Source: Betaproteobacteria bacterium UKL13-2 (lineage in GTDB: Bacteria > Pseudomonadota > Gammaproteobacteria > Burkholderiales > Usitatibacteraceae). Taken from it: 64,000 nucleotides of DNA. The translations under genes and the position numbers were made by a program. The notes beneath the pieces are model-generated. The model made no database searches and had not been told where the DNA came from. It was given only the letters and a program-made list of their open reading frames with translations. Positions within the stretch are counted from its first letter, which is position 1. The number at the start of each line of letters is the position of its first letter. Positions 61,623 to 64,000 of the stretch are shown here, in pieces. Location: positions 2,475,733 to 2,539,732 of the forward strand of contig CP012157.1 of assembly GCA_001602455.1 (NCBI GenBank), in the 5' to 3' direction.

Positions 61623-63724
61623 GAATTTGCTCCTAATACTGATTCAACTCGGATAGTTCTCGTGTCTGGAATTTCTGCATGTGCAATGACGCGAAGACGT
61701 GGTGCGACCCGTTTAAGCAGCTTGGCCAATGGAACGCGTAGACGATCTGGCACCAGCAAGACCGGCGGCAGCCCGGCCAGTTCTTGCCGCTCGGTTAGCT
61801 CGGCCGCACGCTGGAAGATCATCTCGGCAAGGCCGGGTTCAAGCACAAAATCTGACTCGCCCCCGCCGATGGCGTTGAGCAACATCCGCTCAATATCCGG
61901 GTTGAGCGCAATGACGCCCAATTCGCCCGTTAGGCCGTAGATTTGCTGGACAATCGATTGTCCTAGGGCAACCCGACAAGCTGCCGCGAGTTCAGCAGGA
62001 TCTTGGGTGCGCGGTGCGACTGCGGCCAGCACTTCGACAATCGTGCGCAGATCGCGAATATGAATAGCTTCATCGAGAAGCGATTGCAGGACCTTCTGGA
62101 AAACTGCCACCGAAACCAGTTTTGGCACGACATCGTCGAGAAGCTTCGGCGAGACCTTGCTGAAGTGCTCGATCAGCGCCATGACTTCTACCCGACCCAG
62201 TAGCTGTGCGGCCTGCGAGTGCAGAACCTGCGACAGATGTGTCGCAATTACCGTGCTTGCGTCAACAACGGTGTACCCGGCCAACTGCGCATTTTCACGA
62301 TTCTTGGTATCAATCCATGTGGCGGGCAGGCCAAACGCGGGGTCTTTGGCCGATGTCCCTTCGATGAGAGCGGTCGCGTGGCCCGGGTTAATTGCCATCA
62401 GCATACCGGGGTACACATCGCCCTCTCCCATGACCACTCCCTTCACGTTAATGCGGTACATGGATGGCTTCATTTCAAGGTTGTCTTTGACGTGTACCTG
62501 CGGCGGTAGGAAGCCTACGTCCTGCGCAAACTTTTTCCTGATCGCCTTGATCCGCTTTAGGAGCTCGCCGTCTTGCCCCTTATCCACCAAGGCGATGATT
62601 CGGTAGCCCACTTCCAGCCCAAGTTGATCAACTGGCTGGAGGTCTTCCCACGATGCCTCTTGGTTTTGTAACGGAAGCTCGGCGGCCGATAGATCCGCAG
62701 CAGGGTTTGCGTTTGCTTTTTCGCTTGCAAGCTTTTGGATGTACCACGCGCCGTAACCGCAGCATGCCGCGATCAACAAGAACACCACATGCGGCATGCC
62801 GGGGATCACCCCCAACAACGTCATTACCCCAGCCGCAATAGATAGCGCTTTGGGGATGGAGAAGAGTTGTCGGATCATCTGACCACCAACATCCTCGCCA
62901 TCTTCGCCACCAACCCGAGTCACGATCAGGCCCGCCGCAATCGAGATAATCATGGCTGGAATCTGCGCAACCAGTGCATCGCCAATGGCGAGCAGAACAT
63001 ACACCTCCGCCGCCTTCGATACGGCAAGACCGTGCCACCCCATCCCGATGACCATACCCCCGATCAGGGTGATGAACAAAATGAGTATCCCGGCGATGGC
63101 ATCACCACGGATGTACTTAGATGCGCCATCCATGGCACCATAGAAATCTGCCTCGTCTGCGACTTCCCGCCGGCGCTCGCGAGCGTGCTTTTGGTCGATG
63201 ACGCCCGCATTCAGGTCAGCGTCGATTGCCATTTGCTTGCCAGGCAACGCATCCAGCGTGAATCGCGCTGAAACTTCGGCAATTCGCCCCGCGCCCTTCG
63301 TGATGACGATGAAGTTAATCACCATCAAAATCGCAAACAGGATCAAGCCCACCGCAAAATTGCCGCCGATCATCACATGGCCAAATGACTCGATCACTTT
63401 TCCAGCCGCGTCAGGCCCGGTATGCCCATTCGAGAGCACCACACGCGTCGATGCGACGTTCAGCGACAGGCGCATCAGCGTGGTCAGCAAGAGCACGATG
63501 GGGAATACGGCAAAATCGAGCGCCTTCTTGGTGTATGCGGCAACCATCAGCACCACTAACGACAGAGCGATATTGAAAGTGAACAGCACGTCGAGAAGGA
63601 TAGCCGGCAGGGGCAGCATCAACATCGCCAAAATCGCGAGTACGAATGCGGGAATCGCCAATGACTTGATCGGCATTGCCTCAAACCCAAATTTTGCCAG
63701 CGATGATTTGACCGTCAGCATCAC
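61619..63724 (-). CDS. flhA: flagellar export gate protein FlhA
   Basis: 701 aa, standard length. About eight transmembrane helices in the first ~330 residues, including the FHIPEP-type loop region (A-L-P-G-K-Q-M-A-I-D-A-D-L-N-A-G, R-R-x-E-V-A-D-E-A-D-F-Y-G-A-M-D-G-A). A large cytoplasmic domain follows, with P-x-V-H-V-K-D-N-L and the G-T-x-x-x-D-P-A-F-G-L-P-A segment. Forms the nonameric export gate. Overlaps flhB (63721) by 4 bp. Confidence 0.96.
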   Translation of the reverse strand: MMLTVKSSLAKFGFEAMPIKSLAIPAFVLAILAMLMLPLPAILLDVLFTFNIALSLVVLMVAAYTKKALDFAVFPIVLLLTTLMRLSLNVASTRVVLSNGHTGPDAAGKVIESFGHVMIGGNFAVGLILFAILMVINFIVITKGAGRIAEVSARFTLDALPGKQMAIDADLNAGVIDQKHARERRREVADEADFYGAMDGASKYIRGDAIAGILILFITLIGGMVIGMGWHGLAVSKAAEVYVLLAIGDALVAQIPAMIISIAAGLIVTRVGGEDGEDVGGQMIRQLFSIPKALSIAAGVMTLLGVIPGMPHVVFLLIAACCGYGAWYIQKLASEKANANPAADLSAAELPLQNQEASWEDLQPVDQLGLEVGYRIIALVDKGQDGELLKRIKAIRKKFAQDVGFLPPQVHVKDNLEMKPSMYRINVKGVVMGEGDVYPGMLMAINPGHATALIEGTSAKDPAFGLPATWIDTKNRENAQLAGYTVVDASTVIATHLSQVLHSQAAQLLGRVEVMALIEHFSKVSPKLLDDVVPKLVSVAVFQKVLQSLLDEAIHIRDLRTIVEVLAAVAPRTQDPAELAAACRVALGQSIVQQIYGLTGELGVIALNPDIERMLLNAIGGGESDFVLEPGLAEMIFQRAAELTERQELAGLPPVLLVPDRLRVPLAKLLKRVAPRLRVIAHAEIPDTRTIRVESVLGANS

Positions 63725-64000
63725 AGCGTAACCTCATTCGGGTCCATGCCCGGCGGAACTTCTATTTCGCGCGGTACTGCTGGCACCGCCACATCACCAA
63801 GTCGAGATCGGCGGAGCTGGAAAATGTATGCGAGAACCTGGGCCACCGCGTGGTAGAGCGCAGCCGGGATTTCCTGATCGAGCGCCGTGTGCTTGAACAA
63901 GGCACGCGCTAACGGCGGCGCCTCGAGCATCGGAACATTATTGTCACTCGCGAGTTCTCGTATACGCTGCGCGATAAGGTCTGTGCCTTTCGCAACAACA
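63721..64000 (-). CDS. flhB: flagellar export switch protein FlhB (C-terminal part)
   Basis: About 92 codons of the C-terminal cytoplasmic domain; the rest, including the N-P-T-H autocleavage site, lies past the right edge. Visible: V-V-A-K-G-T-D-L-I-A-Q-R-I-R-E-L-A, E-A-P-P-L-A-R-A-L-F-K-H-T, and I-P-A-A-L-Y-H-A-V-A-Q-V-L-A-Y-I-F-Q-L, all typical FlhB. The domain sets substrate specificity of export. First known member of the minus-strand operon. Confidence 0.94.
   Translation of the reverse strand, partial: VVAKGTDLIAQRIRELASDNNVPMLEAPPLARALFKHTALDQEIPAALYHAVAQVLAYIFQLRRSRLGDVAVPAVPREIEVPPGMDPNEVTL

Overview
The window looks like the chromosome of a motile betaproteobacterium (Burkholderiales/Rhodocyclales-like). 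This rests on a dense proteobacterial flagellar locus with beta-type gene order, a granule-associated phasin and other betaproteobacterial families; no rRNA or marker gene fixes the genus. No tRNA, rRNA, CRISPR array or prophage was seen.

Left third (1-21.7 kb): metabolic and housekeeping genes. There is a TPR-like protein cut by the window edge, a phasin / patatin phospholipase / TetR group, and an alcohol-forming fatty acyl-CoA reductase of the Marinobacter type with a rhodanese. A D-amino-acid operon follows (DauR-like regulator, ornithine-cyclodeaminase-family enzyme, metal/PLP D-amino-acid lyase). Next come a secreted amidohydrolase, D-cysteine desulfhydrase with an ABC exporter, an AT-rich pair of orphan genes beside a wrecked IS3, SelO, and a persulfide-oxidation operon (Crp/Fnr regulator, persulfide dioxygenase-rhodanese fusion, two half-size YeeE/YedE transporters).

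Middle third (21.7-38 kb): a repeat-dominated accessory region. A 2.3-kb array of ~204-228-bp units with nested 12-bp repeats runs up to the 3' end of a 2121-codon exported protein (seven RCC1 blades, fourteen near-identical Ig-like repeats, FN3, FG-GAP/VCBS). A 5'-truncated IS5-type transposase separates it from a second giant gene (1637 codons; LamG-like plus arabinofuranosidase-like head, four of the same Ig repeats, and a C-terminal cassette about 99% identical over 1.7 kb). The pair looks like interchangeable heads on a shared stalk and tail.

Right third (38-64 kb): motility. A sensory cluster (HDOD, PAS histidine kinase, CheW, CheY-like receiver, PilZ/YcgR-like) leads into flgL-K-J-I-H-G-F-E-D-C-B on the minus strand, divergent flgA-M-N plus HDOD and HD-GYP genes, then fliA-flhG-flhF-flhA-flhB (flhB cut by the right edge). 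Together they build rod, hook, junction proteins and export gate, control sigma-28/FlgM, and read cyclic-di-GMP.

Intergenic space is seeded with at least three families of short dispersed repeats: A, ends TAGCCTGAACATTTCATGG; B, 134 bp with GGGAACTTCT ends; C, short GC-rich palindromes. Tandem duplications of 7, 9 and 12 bp recur inside and outside genes.
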